Numbered from the stretch's first letter, positions 44,375 to 53,969 are shown. The stretch is DNA of 64,000 nucleotides from Pedobacter arcticus A12 (GCF_000302595.1 NZ_JH947125.1:580299-644298), one strand, 5' to 3'. A program made the numbers and translations. The notes: generated by a model from the sequence alone, not told the origin.

Positions 44375-46525
44375 GTTTCTTACTTCTTCCACATTTCTGA
44401 GGTAATAATTTGCCTCAGAAATGCTTGTGCCAACCTTAATGGTAATTGCAACATCGTTAATGGCAGTAAATATATCCTCATCCGTATGGTCATCGCCCAT
44501 GGCAATAATGAAATCAAACTGTTTGTTGTGAAGGTATTCTAAAGTAGCTTTCCCTTTGTTGATTTCTGCATTTTTAACTTCTAGTACTTTATTCCCGGGT
44601 AAAAGCTGTAGCCCCATTTCTCTGGTGAGGTATCTCATGTTGCTCATCAGCTCATTCGCTCTAAGTTCTCCTAAGCCAGTTTCCACTTTTCGGTAATGCC
44701 AAGCAAATGAATACCTCTTTTCTTCAATAAAACTACCTGGAGTTCTGTCTGAGTAGGATTCTAACATTGGGCGTACGTTTACTTTCCATTTATCAGAAAG
44801 ATTTGGTGTTTCCTCCCAGTCGTTAGTTCCAGATTTTTTCCAAGCACCGTGTTCTGCAATCAAGTCTAAAGCAGGCAAATGTCCAAACCATTGCTCCAGC
44901 GTTTCATGCTTTCTACCACTAATGATGATTACTTGGTTTCTATCATCGTTGCTTAACTTATTAATCAACTGATAAAGTTCTCGATCTGGCGATGCATCAT
45001 CAATATTAGCTTTAAAGTTCACCAACGTTCCATCATAATCTAAAAATAATGCTCTTTTTTTAGCGCTTCTCATTTTGGTGCTAAATTCAGCTAATAAATT
45101 TTTGTTTACATGTCTTGCTCTTCTTGATTTTTCTGTTTCTTTTGCTTCTTTAAGTTGATCCATAAATACTTTTACCCAATGTTTGATGTCAAATTTTGTA
45201 ACGGTTTGTTTTAAGCTCGTCATTCTGCACTGTTGCTCTTCCTCGCTCATTTCCAATGCCTGAATAATAGCTTGGCTCATCTCTTCTAAATTGTTAGGGT
45301 TAACAATCAAAGCTTCAACCAGCTCTTTGGATGCACCTGCCATCTCGCTTAAAATCAGTACCCCGCTATTGTCGGTTTTGCTGGCTATATATTCTTTGCT
45401 CACCAAATTCATCCCGTCTCGCATGGGCGTAACTAAGCAAATCTGTGATTTGTTATAAAGCGCAGAAAGCTCTTCAATAGGGAAAGATCTGTAAAAATAT
45501 TGAATAGGGTTCCAGCTTGTAGTACGGAATCTGGCGTTGATGTTGCCTACCATTTTATCAATATTATCACGCAACTCGCTGTATTGCGGAATGGTATCAC
45601 GAGACGGTACCACAATCATATGCAGGCAAATTTGCTCCACGTATTTTGGGTTCTCTAATAAAATCTTCTCAAAGGCCGCTAATCTTTGTAAAATCCCTTT
45701 GCTATAATCCAATCGATCAATCGATAAAATAACTTTGACGTCACCTAGAATTTCATTGTAATGATTTATAATCTCCATTACTTTCGAGGTTTTTGGCAAG
45801 GCACTAAATTTTTCGGCATCAATTCCCATTGGGAAAGCATCAATAGCAATATTCCTGTCTTCTTTATGGATGATATTTGCACTCGTCTGTATCGGTAAAA
45901 CCCGAGTGGCCGAACTTGTGAAATGCCGTACATCATCATAAGTATGGAAACCAATCAAATCGGCACCAAGCATTCCTTCTAAAAGTTCTGATCTCCAAGG
46001 GATCAAACGAAATAGCTCAAAAGAGGGGAAGGGGATGTGCTGGAAAAAGCCGATGGTTGCATCTGGCAATTCATCTCTCAACAATCCCGGTAAAAGAAGT
46101 AATTGGTAATCTTGAATCCAGATGACGTCATCTGGTTCGGCAAATTCTAAAACTGCATTTTTGAATTTTTCATTAACGGCCTTATAGCTATCCCAGTAAG
46201 TCTGTTCAAATTGCGCATAGGTGCTCATGTAATGAAAAATTGGCCAAAGCGTTTCGTTAGAAAATCCTTCGTAGTATAAGTGTATTTCTTCTTCGGTTAA
46301 AAAAACCGGAGCAAGATTTTCTTTTGCAAGCTTGTTTTTAATTCGGGGTTCTTCAGATTTTGGTACGTCTAATCCACACCAACCAATCCAAATATTGTTG
46401 CCTTCTTTATATACAGAGCCTAAACCGGTAGCCAACCCCCCTTCGCTTACTTTTAGTTGGTATTCGTTGTTCTCTTCAGTAATCTTAACTGGTAATCTAT
46501 TCGAAATAATAATTGTCTTACTCAT
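44357..46525 (-). CDS. Bifunctional trehalose-6-phosphate synthase/phosphatase
   Basis: The 722-residue fusion has an N-terminal GT20 synthase (about 1-465; [39 protein letters not shown]) and a C-terminal HAD phosphatase with LFLDYDGTL near Asp495 and [10 protein letters not shown]. Together they make trehalose from UDP-glucose and glucose-6-phosphate. It is cytoplasmic. The 3' end overlaps the GH15 gene, so synthesis and breakdown lie tail to tail. Confidence 0.94.
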   Translation of the reverse strand: MSKTIIISNRLPVKITEENNEYQLKVSEGGLATGLGSVYKEGNNIWIGWCGLDVPKSEEPRIKNKLAKENLAPVFLTEEEIHLYYEGFSNETLWPIFHYMSTYAQFEQTYWDSYKAVNEKFKNAVLEFAEPDDVIWIQDYQLLLLPGLLRDELPDATIGFFQHIPFPSFELFRLIPWRSELLEGMLGADLIGFHTYDDVRHFTSSATRVLPIQTSANIIHKEDRNIAIDAFPMGIDAEKFSALPKTSKVMEIINHYNEILGDVKVILSIDRLDYSKGILQRLAAFEKILLENPKYVEQICLHMIVVPSRDTIPQYSELRDNIDKMVGNINARFRTTSWNPIQYFYRSFPIEELSALYNKSQICLVTPMRDGMNLVSKEYIASKTDNSGVLILSEMAGASKELVEALIVNPNNLEEMSQAIIQALEMSEEEQQCRMTSLKQTVTKFDIKHWVKVFMDQLKEAKETEKSRRARHVNKNLLAEFSTKMRSAKKRALFLDYDGTLVNFKANIDDASPDRELYQLINKLSNDDRNQVIIISGRKHETLEQWFGHLPALDLIAEHGAWKKSGTNDWEETPNLSDKWKVNVRPMLESYSDRTPGSFIEEKRYSFAWHYRKVETGLGELRANELMSNMRYLTREMGLQLLPGNKVLEVKNAEINKGKATLEYLHNKQFDFIIAMGDDHTDEDIFTAINDVAITIKVGTSISEANYYLRNVEEVRNLLNSL

Positions 46526-46658
46526 AATTTTCTGATAGTACTGTGCCTACATATACAAGCAATTATGTAACCATAAAACCTAAAGAATATAATTATGGTA
46601 AAAAAGAAGGCTTTTTAAAATGAGAATATTTTTTTATTAGCTCGTTTTTTATTTAAAT

Positions 46659-46693
46659 GATAAGTTAGTTATGCGTCTGCGTTGAAACTTATC
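46659..46693. repeat. Inverted repeat upstream of the trehalose gene
   Basis: GATAAGTT (46659-46666) mirrors AACTTATC (46686-46693) over 19 bases, in the 282-base spacer between two divergent genes. It could be an operator or chance. The only other signal in the spacer is TATTTTTG at 46784-46791, a possible -7 box for the nitroreductase gene. Confidence 0.35.
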
Positions 46694-46807
46694 GCTGATA
46701 ATTAGGTTGGAACTTTTGCTGGTCCATACCATCATGAAAAGGTCATCTAATTTAATTTACAAAAAACTAGACGTTTAAACATTTATTTTTGTTGAAAATA
46801 TAGAATA

Positions 46808-47440
46808 ATGAAAGAGATTATTGATTCCTTAAATTGGAGATACGCCACTAAATCGTTTAACGGCGACAAAAAATTAACAGATAACCAGCTAGATGGATTA
46901 TTGTCAGCGATTCAGCTTGCACCGAGTTCTTTTGGCTTGCAGCCTTATAAAGTTATAGTAGTTGAAGACCAGAAAGTTAAAGAGCAACTAAAGGCGGCGG
47001 CATATGGACAAGCTCAGTTGACAGATGCTTCACACATTTTTGTATTTGCAATAGAGAAGAACTTCTCCGAAAAACATGTCGATTCTTTTATAGCAAATAT
47101 TGCTGAGACCCGCGGTGTTGCGGTAGCCGATTTGAAAGGTTTTTCGGATGTGATGAAAGGGACTGTAAACTCAAGATCAGCCGAGGAGTTAGATGTTTGG
47201 AACAGCCGCCAAGCTTATATTGGTTTGGGCGTTTTGTTAGAAACTGCTGCATTAAATAGAATTGATGCATGCCCAATGGAAGGTTTTGATAATGCAAAGT
47301 TTGATGAGATTTTAGGTTTACAGATTGAAAACTTACATGCTGTAGCTATTGCTGCTGTTGGCTTTAGAGCGGCAGATGATGTTTATCAGCATTATACCAA
47401 AGTGAGAAAAGCAAAGGATAATTTATTTATCCATATCTAA
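46808..47440 (+). CDS. Nitroreductase family NAD(P)H oxidoreductase
   Basis: The 210-residue protein opens with SLNWRYATKSFNGDKKL and shows LAPSSFGLQPYKVIVV, typical NfsB-type FMN-binding motifs. GVLLETAALNRIDACPMEGFD and an FMN-contacting Arg near the end (KVRKAK) follow. It should reduce quinones or nitro compounds as a cytoplasmic dimer. A TATTTTTG -7 box ends 16 bases before the ATG. A strong bidirectional terminator follows. Confidence 0.92.
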   Translation: MKEIIDSLNWRYATKSFNGDKKLTDNQLDGLLSAIQLAPSSFGLQPYKVIVVEDQKVKEQLKAAAYGQAQLTDASHIFVFAIEKNFSEKHVDSFIANIAETRGVAVADLKGFSDVMKGTVNSRSAEELDVWNSRQAYIGLGVLLETAALNRIDACPMEGFDNAKFDEILGLQIENLHAVAIAAVGFRAADDVYQHYTKVRKAKDNLFIHI

Positions 47441-47460
47441 AACCTAAATGCATAAAAAAA

Positions 47461-47492
47461 GCTCCTTGATAAATTTATCAAGGAGCTTTTTT
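47461..47492. terminator. Bidirectional terminator between nitroreductase and rpsP
   Basis: A 26-base perfect palindrome (arm GCTCCTTGATAAA, 47461-47473) has an A-run before and a T-run after. It stops both converging genes. Confidence 0.93.
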
Positions 47493-47506
47493 GTGATGAT
47501 TTAAAA

Positions 47507-48112
47507 CTATTCAGCAGTTGGAGTTTCCTCTGCTTTAGTTTGTTCAGCTGCAGGAGTTTCCTCTGTTGCTGCTTCTTCAGAAGTAGCTTCTGCTGTAACC
47601 TCTTCAGTTGTTGCTTCTGCAGTAACTTCTTCTTCCACTGGCTCTTCAGCTGGTGGAGTGTTTTTAGCAGCTACTGCCGCTGCAGTTGCTTCTTTCTTTT
47701 TAGTTTCTGCTTCTAAAGCTACTTTTTTAGCAGCTTCTTTAGTTGAAGATAAGCCATCTTTTTTAGCTTGTATTTTACTTTCTTTGCTTTCTAACCAAGT
47801 TGCAAATTTAGCATCTGCTTGTTCTTGAGTTAAAGCTCCTTTTGTAATACCACCGTTTAAGTGATTTTTGTAAAGTACGCCTTTGTAAGAAAGTATAGTT
47901 TTAGCAGTATCAGTTGGAGTTGCTCCAGTTGATATCCAAGTAACTGCTTTATCAAAATTTAATTCGATAGTTGCGGGGTTAGTGTTTGGATTGTAAGAAC
48001 CTAATCTCTCAATAAATTTACCGTCTCTTGGAGATCTTGAATCTGCCACTACGATGTGATAAAAAGGTTTTCCTTTTTTACCGTGTCTTTGTAATCTAAT
48101 TTTAGTTGCCAT
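47507..48112 (-). CDS. rpsP: 30S ribosomal protein S16 with long acidic tail
   Basis: Residues 1 to about 85 are a normal S16 (KIRLQRHGKKGKPFYHIVVADSR). The next 115 residues are a low-complexity tail rich in Ala, Glu and Thr with repeats such as VTAEATTEE / VTAEATSEE. Such tails are known in Bacteroidota. The gene stands alone: rimM, trmD and rplS are not next to it. Possible -7 box TACATTTG at 48169-48162, followed by a leader hairpin (separate entry). Confidence 0.95.
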   Translation of the reverse strand: MATKIRLQRHGKKGKPFYHIVVADSRSPRDGKFIERLGSYNPNTNPATIELNFDKAVTWISTGATPTDTAKTILSYKGVLYKNHLNGGITKGALTQEQADAKFATWLESKESKIQAKKDGLSSTKEAAKKVALEAETKKKEATAAAVAAKNTPPAEEPVEEEVTAEATTEEVTAEATSEEAATEETPAAEQTKAEETPTAE

Positions 48113-48141
48113 TTTTTAAATACATTAAATTTTTGCAATAC

Positions 48142-48169
48142 CCCTTTTCTCGAAAGGGACGCAAATGTA
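48142..48169 (-). promoter_or_regulatory. rpsP -7 box and 5'-end hairpin
   Basis: The minus strand reads TACATTTG, then within a few bases CCCTTT-CGAGA-AAAGGG, a 6-bp stem with a 5-base loop. The hairpin would sit at the extreme 5' end of the rpsP mRNA, about 30 bases before the ATG. No TTTG was seen at -33. Its role, such as mRNA stability or autoregulation, is inferred. Confidence 0.45.
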
Positions 48170-48211
48170 CATTTTTTAACGCTAATAAGCTAATGTGATA
48201 ATGTTATTTTT

Positions 48212-48244
48212 TTTGTGTGAAGCTAAAAAAATGTAATACTTTTA
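48212..48244 (+). promoter_or_regulatory. Promoter directly abutting a start codon
   Basis: TTTG (48212-48215) and TACTTTTA (48237-48244) are 21 bp apart, and TCAT separates the latter from the ATG at 48249. Transcription would begin at or within a base or so of the start codon. Confidence 0.55.
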
Positions 48245-48248
48245 TCAT

Positions 48249-48785
48249 ATGCTTATAAGAACTCTAATTATTGCGTTTGTGATGTGTTTAAGTACACAGT
48301 TTGTACAATCGCAGGAAAATAAAATATTGATTTCATTTAAAGATAATACGTCCAAGGTTATCAAAAAAGGAGATTATGTTAGGTTATCATATCCAAGTAA
48401 TAAAATGGATATCAAAAAAACAGCTAAAACACCACAACTTTTAGGGTTTAGAGGGAAAGTAGATTCTATCGCTCAAAATCAGGTTTGGCTAAAAGTGGAT
48501 AAAAGAACAGCGAAAAAGCGAGTTTTTACTATTGATGATATTGTGGCCATCAAAAGTGTTTCAAAATCGGCTGAATTTTTAACGTTTTTGGGGTCTTGGG
48601 CAGTTATAGGAACGGGAGCAGCCTTGGCAGCAAACGCAGCAGATTTAAATTCTGGAGCTGTAGCATTTGCGGGAATTTTTTCTGTGTTTCCATCGGCAAT
48701 ATTAACTGCAAACGTTTTTTACCCAACCAAACCTAAACATAAAGTAGGTGAGGATTATACAATAAAGGTGATTACTATTAATTAG
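48249..48785 (+). CDS. Exported protein of unknown function
   Basis: The 178-residue protein has a signal peptide (to about residue 21, VQSQ). A beta-rich part follows (ILISFKDNTSKVIKKGDYVRLSY; GFRGKVDSIAQNQVWLKVDKR), then a hydrophobic Gly/Ala segment (GSWAVIGTGAALAANAADL) and another (AVAFAGIFSVFPSAILTANVF). It could be an inner-membrane or periplasmic protein; I do not recognise it. Its promoter abuts the ATG, and a 13-bp hairpin spans its stop codon. Confidence 0.6.
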   Translation: MLIRTLIIAFVMCLSTQFVQSQENKILISFKDNTSKVIKKGDYVRLSYPSNKMDIKKTAKTPQLLGFRGKVDSIAQNQVWLKVDKRTAKKRVFTIDDIVAIKSVSKSAEFLTFLGSWAVIGTGAALAANAADLNSGAVAFAGIFSVFPSAILTANVFYPTKPKHKVGEDYTIKVITIN

Positions 48786-48798
48786 AATCACCTTTATT
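48761..48798. terminator. Hairpin spanning the stop codon of the exported protein
   Basis: AATAAAGGTGATT (48761-48773) pairs perfectly with AATCACCTTTATT (48786-48798) over a 12-base loop that includes the stop codon. No T-run follows, so it may act as a weak terminator or protect the 3' end. It lies between convergent genes. Confidence 0.5.
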
Positions 48799-48851
48799 GG
48801 CTTAAGTAATACGTTAAAGGTCTGCTAAAAAAACAAGCAGTAGCAGATAAT

Positions 48852-49325
48852 TTATTTAGTTTCCTCAATAAATATCCCAACATCATTAATCCCTTTAAGC
48901 GGATTATCTCTCATATTTTGCTCAACGATTAGGGTGTATTTTCCAGTGCTGGCAAATTTATATCGCTCTTTGTAGATGAGCTGGTATGTAAATAAATTCC
49001 CGCTTCCAGTGCCCAGCCATTGGCCATCTGGCATAGCTAGCTGAAACTCTTGCCTTACAGGTATATCTTTTTGGTTAGGACCAATAATATGGAAACGCAA
49101 CCATATGTTCGCGTACTTATAATCCGCGGTATGCCTAAAGTTTACATATATATTATAAGCCTGCATACTATCAGTTATGTTAATGTTTGCCTTCACAGGG
49201 TTTACGTAGCTCCAAGTCTGTTTTGGAATTGCTTGGTAGGTATCTACTTTAACATTTTGATCAACACAACCTTGTATGCCAACCACTGGCAAAAAAAACA
49301 GAAATAATAATTTTTTAAATTCCAT
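48852..49325 (-). CDS. gldH: Gliding motility lipoprotein GldH
   Basis: The 157-residue lipoprotein has a lipobox around Cys20 (VGIQGC). The sequence (YVNFRHTADYKYANIWLRFHI; PDGQWLGTGSGNLF; YTLIVEQNMRDNPLKGI) matches GldH as I recall it. GldH is needed for gliding in Flavobacterium and is linked to T9SS function; many non-gliding Bacteroidota keep it. It is anchored to a membrane. Its ATG touches the ricT stop. Confidence 0.88.
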   Translation of the reverse strand: MEFKKLLFLFFLPVVGIQGCVDQNVKVDTYQAIPKQTWSYVNPVKANINITDSMQAYNIYVNFRHTADYKYANIWLRFHIIGPNQKDIPVRQEFQLAMPDGQWLGTGSGNLFTYQLIYKERYKFASTGKYTLIVEQNMRDNPLKGINDVGIFIEETK

Positions 49326-50659
49326 TACTCTTGTGTGGGCTTGTTGTTGTTATTGGTCCTGCGTTTTTTGTTGCGATTGTTGCGTTTAGGCTTGTCGGCT
49401 TGAGCAGGGTCTTCTGTCGATTTTTCTGTGTTTGCCTGAGGTTTTGCTACTCTCGGTGCATCAGTACTGTCCGCCTTTTCAGTTTTATTAGCAGGTCTAC
49501 TGTTTCTCGCCTTATTTCTGTTGTTGTTCTTGTTTTTACGAGCTTTTTCATCTAAACGGGTCAAGCTATCTTGTCCTACTACGTTTTCGTAATCAAAAGA
49601 CTTTTCAGTAGCTTTTAACTCCTCCATTACGGCTGCCATATCGCGTAAATCCTCTGGCTTCTCACCACGTTTATTCATTTCCTGAATCTCTTTTACACGT
49701 GTTGCCTCTACCGGAATCCAAGCGTTTTCTTCTCCGAAGTAGCTAAACCACATCAGTTGTTTAAAGATGTCAGTTTTTTGAAGTCGGGCTTCCCCTTTTT
49801 CGGTTTTTAAACGATCAGCATGAGACGGAATGGTCTTTAGCGCATCCATATAAGTGTCTAACTCGTAGTTTAAACAGCATTTAAGTTTGCCGCATTGACC
49901 AGCAAGTTTCAACGTATTTAGCGATAAATTCTGATACCTGGCGGATGATGTAGAAACCGTTTTAAAATCGGTTAGCCAAGTACTGCAGCATAGCTCTCGT
50001 CCGCATGAGCCAATTCCACCTAATCTGCTGGCCTCTTGGCGCATTCCGATCTGGCGCATTTCTATCCTTACCCTAAAAGCTTCGGCAAGTTTTTTAATTA
50101 ATTCTCTAAAATCCACACGACCATCAGCAGTATAATAAAAAGTTGCTTTTGAGCGGTCTCCTTGGTATTCAACATCAGAAAGTTTCATGGCTAAACCAAG
50201 TTCTAAAGCTATCGTTCTAGCTTTATGCATCGTTTCAGACTCTCTTTCCTTTGCGTTTTTCCATTTGTCTACATCTTGCGGTGTAGCTTTACGATAAAGT
50301 TTTAAAGGCGATTTTTCTTCCGTAACTTTTTTGCGTTTCATCTGCATACGCACCAGTTCGCCGGTAAGCGTAACATGACCAATATCGTAACCACCGGTAG
50401 TGGTTTCAACGGCTACTAACTCACCGTTTTCGATATAAATATTCTCGTCATTTTTGTAAAAATCCTTTCTTGAACCCTTAAAACGTATTTCAACGTAAGG
50501 AAAAGGTTTATAATTAGAAGGTAAATCCATGTCGGATAACCAATCGTAAACATCCAATTTGCTGCAACCGCCATCTGTTAAACAGGTGCCATTACTTTTG
50601 CAGCCATTAGGAGTAGTGCTACAACCACCACCTCCTGATGAACAACTTCCACATCCCAT
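49325..50659 (-). CDS. ricT: RicT/PSP1-domain regulatory protein
   Basis: The 444-residue protein has a Cys-rich N-terminus (six Cys in the first 32 residues), the PSP1 domain (TFYYTADGRVDFRELIKKLAEAFRVRIEMRQIG) with GSCGRELCC and GQCGKLKCCLNYE, and a long basic/acidic disordered tail from about 345. In Bacillus, RicT (YaaT) joins the Ric complex that adjusts RNase Y action and carries iron-sulfur clusters. It sits between holB and gldH, a common Bacteroidota order. Confidence 0.88.
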   Translation of the reverse strand: MGCGSCSSGGGGCSTTPNGCKSNGTCLTDGGCSKLDVYDWLSDMDLPSNYKPFPYVEIRFKGSRKDFYKNDENIYIENGELVAVETTTGGYDIGHVTLTGELVRMQMKRKKVTEEKSPLKLYRKATPQDVDKWKNAKERESETMHKARTIALELGLAMKLSDVEYQGDRSKATFYYTADGRVDFRELIKKLAEAFRVRIEMRQIGMRQEASRLGGIGSCGRELCCSTWLTDFKTVSTSSARYQNLSLNTLKLAGQCGKLKCCLNYELDTYMDALKTIPSHADRLKTEKGEARLQKTDIFKQLMWFSYFGEENAWIPVEATRVKEIQEMNKRGEKPEDLRDMAAVMEELKATEKSFDYENVVGQDSLTRLDEKARKNKNNNRNKARNSRPANKTEKADSTDAPRVAKPQANTEKSTEDPAQADKPKRNNRNKKRRTNNNNKPTQE

Positions 50660-50662
50660 AAT

Positions 50663-51811
50663 TTATAATATAATTGAGTCCGCCGTAGGGCGGAGCGTTT
50701 TAAATTTTAAAATTTTAACTAAGGTCAAAGATACATCTAAAAATAATATTTTAGGGTTTGCGTTTCGCTCAATATGATATTGGGCTTTTTCTAATTCTTG
50801 CGCAACTGCCTGTACCTGTGCTAAGGTTAATACCGACGAAAATTTACTGATAAATTCCAATTCTTTTTCGGGAATATGAATTAAGCCAGGTGTTTGCGCA
50901 ATAAACAGGGTGCATTCCCGCATTAGATTTACGCCATAACGCAAAAAGTTTTTTTGATTTTCCCGACCCATTTTCGCCAGTTCGCCCTCTGTATAGGTAA
51001 CTATTTCTAAACCTTTATTTCCCCAACAAGCCCTTAACCAGCCTAAAAATAAATCGTGAAAGCTGTTTTCTTGATGCCCCATGAGTTGAAGTGCAGTTTG
51101 CAAACTCCCGTTACTCAAGTAGGCCAGTTGTTTAGCCACTGCGCTATTGATGTTTTTTTTATCAATCAAATAATCTTCAATTTCGCCAGCTTTTAATTTA
51201 GGGATTTTTACCAGTTGTGTTCTGGAAATAATGGTGTTTAAAATCTGATCCTGATTTTGCGCTACCAATAAAAAAAGTGTTTTTTGCGATGGCTCTTCGA
51301 TTACTTTAAGCAAGGCATTACCCTCCTTTTCTAGATATTCGGGCAACCAAAGTATCAGTATTTTATATTCTGATTCGAACGGTTTTAAGCTTAGTTTACT
51401 GATGATACTGTGAGCTTCGGCGATGTTAATGTTAGCCTGTTTGTTTTCTGCATTTAATTGTTCCCGCCATTCATCTAAGCCTAAATACGGATTTGCTAAA
51501 AACGCAGCTCGCCATTCTTCAATAAAAGTTAATGCAGTATCTTCTTTATGTTTTGCAAAGAAAGGGTAGGAGAAGTGCAAATCTGGATGAACCAATTTAT
51601 TGTACTTTCTGCATGAAGAACACTCACCGCAAGAGTCTGCTTCTTCCTTGTTTTCGCAACAAATATATTGGGCATAAGCCAAAGCCAAAGCTAAACTTCC
51701 AGAACCTTCGGGCCCTAAAAACAGCTGCGCATGACTAATACGTTCATCTTTAACAGTTTGTACGAGGTGCTTTTTAACAGCTTCTTGACCTACAATATTT
51801 TTGAATTGCAT
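50663..51811 (-). CDS. holB: DNA polymerase III delta-prime subunit
   Basis: The 382-residue clamp-loader subunit has GPEGSGS at 33-39, where the Walker Lys is Ser, as expected for the non-hydrolysing delta-prime. A zinc module follows (Cys52, 61, 64, 67; SCGECSSC). LLKVIEEPSQKTLFLLVAQNQ and ISRTQLVKIPKL are typical. It is the first gene of the holB-ricT-gldH operon, three bases before ricT. Confidence 0.9.
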   Translation of the reverse strand: MQFKNIVGQEAVKKHLVQTVKDERISHAQLFLGPEGSGSLALALAYAQYICCENKEEADSCGECSSCRKYNKLVHPDLHFSYPFFAKHKEDTALTFIEEWRAAFLANPYLGLDEWREQLNAENKQANINIAEAHSIISKLSLKPFESEYKILILWLPEYLEKEGNALLKVIEEPSQKTLFLLVAQNQDQILNTIISRTQLVKIPKLKAGEIEDYLIDKKNINSAVAKQLAYLSNGSLQTALQLMGHQENSFHDLFLGWLRACWGNKGLEIVTYTEGELAKMGRENQKNFLRYGVNLMRECTLFIAQTPGLIHIPEKELEFISKFSSVLTLAQVQAVAQELEKAQYHIERNANPKILFLDVSLTLVKILKFKTLRPTADSIIL

Positions 51812-51902
51812 GTTTGCAAATTAATAAAATTAATGGAACGACTGGATTTTAGGGTTGCTTTAAATTCTCATTTTTAAACAGGCTCTAAGTGTATTCAATC
51901 TT

Positions 51903-51938
51903 TTTAATCTCAATTTAATAGGGTTATCATTATTTTTA
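51903..51938 (+). promoter_or_regulatory. Response-regulator promoter with two TTTAA boxes
   Basis: TTTAAT occurs at 51903 and 51914, exactly 11 bp apart. TATTTTTA at 51931-51938 ends four bases before the ATG at 51943. Another TTTAA at 51873 is out of phase. The layout copies the efflux promoter at 53965-54021. Confidence 0.55.
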
Positions 51939-51942
51939 CAAG

Positions 51943-52620
51943 ATGCTTAGAATAGGAATAGCGGAAGACGACCATAAAATTGCAATTCTTCTTAAAACTG
52001 CTTTGGTTGAAAGCGATTACCAAGTAGCTGTTGAGGATAATGGTTTAGATGCCTTAACGTTTTTCAAAGCGGAAACTTTCAATTTGCTTATTATTGACGT
52101 AATGATGCCCGGGATTAATGGCGTTCAGCTTTGTATGCAGTTGAGAAAAGAGGGAATAAAAACCCCCATTTTGATGTTGACCGCTTTAGGAACTGTAGAT
52201 GATAAAGTGATTGGACTGGAAGCTGGAGCAGACGATTACTTGGTTAAACCTTTTCATTTGAAAGAGCTTTTGGCAAGAGTAAGCGCATTATTGCGTAGAC
52301 AGAAATATGTAGACGAACCCGAAACAAATTTGTTGATTTTTGAAGATTTGCAAATGAATATCGAAAGCAAGGAGGTAAGTAGAGGTGGTGTTTCAATTGA
52401 ATTGAGCGCTAAAGAATTTGCGCTGTTAATGCTGTTTTTACAAAACCCGAACCGCTTGCTTTCTAGGCAATATATTGCGGAACAGGCTTGGGATATCCAT
52501 TTTGAAAGAGGTACCAACGTGATTGATGTTTATATTAACTTTTTAAGGAAAAAAATAGAAAAAGGCTTCTCGCGGAAGCTCATCCATACCAAAATTAATA
52601 TGGGATATATTTTAAAATGA
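51943..52620 (+). CDS. OmpR-family response regulator
   Basis: The 225-residue protein has a receiver domain with Asp9-Asp10, phospho-acceptor Asp52 (LLIIDVMMPG), Thr80 and Lys102 (DDYLVKPFHL). A winged-helix DNA-binding domain follows (VSIELSAKEFALLMLFLQNPNRLLSRQYIAEQAWD; NVIDVYINFLRKKIEKG). It is probably activated by the kinase gene that overlaps it by four bases, and is likely to control the efflux genes downstream and itself. Confidence 0.94.
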   Translation: MLRIGIAEDDHKIAILLKTALVESDYQVAVEDNGLDALTFFKAETFNLLIIDVMMPGINGVQLCMQLRKEGIKTPILMLTALGTVDDKVIGLEAGADDYLVKPFHLKELLARVSALLRRQKYVDEPETNLLIFEDLQMNIESKEVSRGGVSIELSAKEFALLMLFLQNPNRLLSRQYIAEQAWDIHFERGTNVIDVYINFLRKKIEKGFSRKLIHTKINMGYILK

Positions 52621-53969
52621 TGAAAATCAAAGACCGCATAGCCCTGTTTTTTACCCTCATTAGCACTACCATGCTGCTAATGGTATTATGTGTGGTGTAT
52701 TTTACTTTCATGAAGTTTTTAGAGGCTGATTTTTTTGAACGTTTAACGGATCGGACTATGGTTACAGCCACACTTTACTTAGAAGCCGACGAAATTAGTA
52801 GAGATGACTTGGACGTTGTTAGACAGAAATATCTTCAGAAGCTTAATGGCGAAGTAATTAGGATTTACGATGAAAAAGATAGAGCCACCTTTATAGGCGA
52901 TTCTACCCAATATTGGACTAAATCTATTATTGATAAAGTCCGCCAAAAAAAACATTTAAAATATGATGATGGCGAAAAACAGGTAGTAGGTATTTATTAT
53001 AAAGACAACCAAGGCGATTTTGTGATTTTAGCGGCAGCAGCAGATTTTGGGTCGCATAAGCGATTGGGCAAGTTGCTTAAGATTATGCTTTTTTCCTTTT
53101 TGATTATCTCGGTCATCATTTTATTATTGAGTCGTTGGGTAGCAGAAAAGATGTTGCAGCCTTTACATCGTTTTGCGCAGGAAGTGAAACAGATTGGTTT
53201 TCAGAATATGGCTTTTAGGGTAAAGGAACAGTCTAAAAAAGATGAAATTAACCTTATTACGCAAAGTTTTAACCACTTGATGGAGGAACTGGAGCAAGCA
53301 TTTATTTTACAGAAAACCTTTGTTGCCAATGCATCTCACGAATTGCGAACACCTGTTACCCGTATGATGATGACTGCTGAATTAGCATTGTCGAAAGAGA
53401 GAAATCCGCAAGATTATAAGCTTGCGATTCAGTCTTTGCTCGAGGATTCTGAAAAAATGAATGAAATTATTTCGGCATTACTAGCGTTGGCAAAAGTAGA
53501 CCTAACTTTAACGAATGCTCATTTTTCTCCTTTGCGGCTGGATCAGCTGATGGAAAAAATAGCTACCGGATGGCATTACAAAAAGCTCCCGCTAAAAACG
53601 GACTTCCCAAAAACAACTATAAAGCAACCAGAAGTATTGGCAAATGCCGTGTTGTTGCAAATTGCTTTGGATAACCTGCTAGCAAATGCGTTCAAATTTT
53701 CTAACAATCAAGAGGTGGGTTGCACATTGGAAGTTTTGAAAGAGAACTATTTAATCACGATTAAAGATACAGGTGTAGGAATACACGAAGCTGATTTAAC
53801 GGAGGTGTTCAAGCCATTTTTCACCCAATCAAACCAAATTGGCGAGGCCGGAGAAGGAATGGGCTTGTATCTGGCACAAAAAATCATCTCTTTACATCAC
53901 GGTATTATTAATGTAGCGTCTGTAAAGAATCAGGGAACTGTGTTTACTGTTCGCCTACCTAAACTTTAA
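52617..53969 (+). CDS. Sensor histidine kinase
   Basis: The 450-residue inner-membrane kinase has a first helix (8-32), a periplasmic sensor region (about 33-152), a second helix (153-173) and a HAMP-like region. The H-box is FVANASHELRTPVTR (His241). The ATP domain carries LDNLLANAFKFSNN, IKDTGVGI and GEGMGLYLAQKII. It resembles CusS/CzcS metal sensors in layout, and the efflux genes that follow suggest metal sensing. Confidence 0.93.
   Translation: MMKIKDRIALFFTLISTTMLLMVLCVVYFTFMKFLEADFFERLTDRTMVTATLYLEADEISRDDLDVVRQKYLQKLNGEVIRIYDEKDRATFIGDSTQYWTKSIIDKVRQKKHLKYDDGEKQVVGIYYKDNQGDFVILAAAADFGSHKRLGKLLKIMLFSFLIISVIILLLSRWVAEKMLQPLHRFAQEVKQIGFQNMAFRVKEQSKKDEINLITQSFNHLMEELEQAFILQKTFVANASHELRTPVTRMMMTAELALSKERNPQDYKLAIQSLLEDSEKMNEIISALLALAKVDLTLTNAHFSPLRLDQLMEKIATGWHYKKLPLKTDFPKTTIKQPEVLANAVLLQIALDNLLANAFKFSNNQEVGCTLEVLKENYLITIKDTGVGIHEADLTEVFKPFFTQSNQIGEAGEGMGLYLAQKIISLHHGIINVASVKNQGTVFTVRLPKL

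Noticed and set aside
46659-46693. ECF-sigma or repressor operator at the GATAAGTT inverted repeat
   Set aside because: It is a single 8-bp pair with a long loop and no second copy; I kept it only as a low-confidence repeat.
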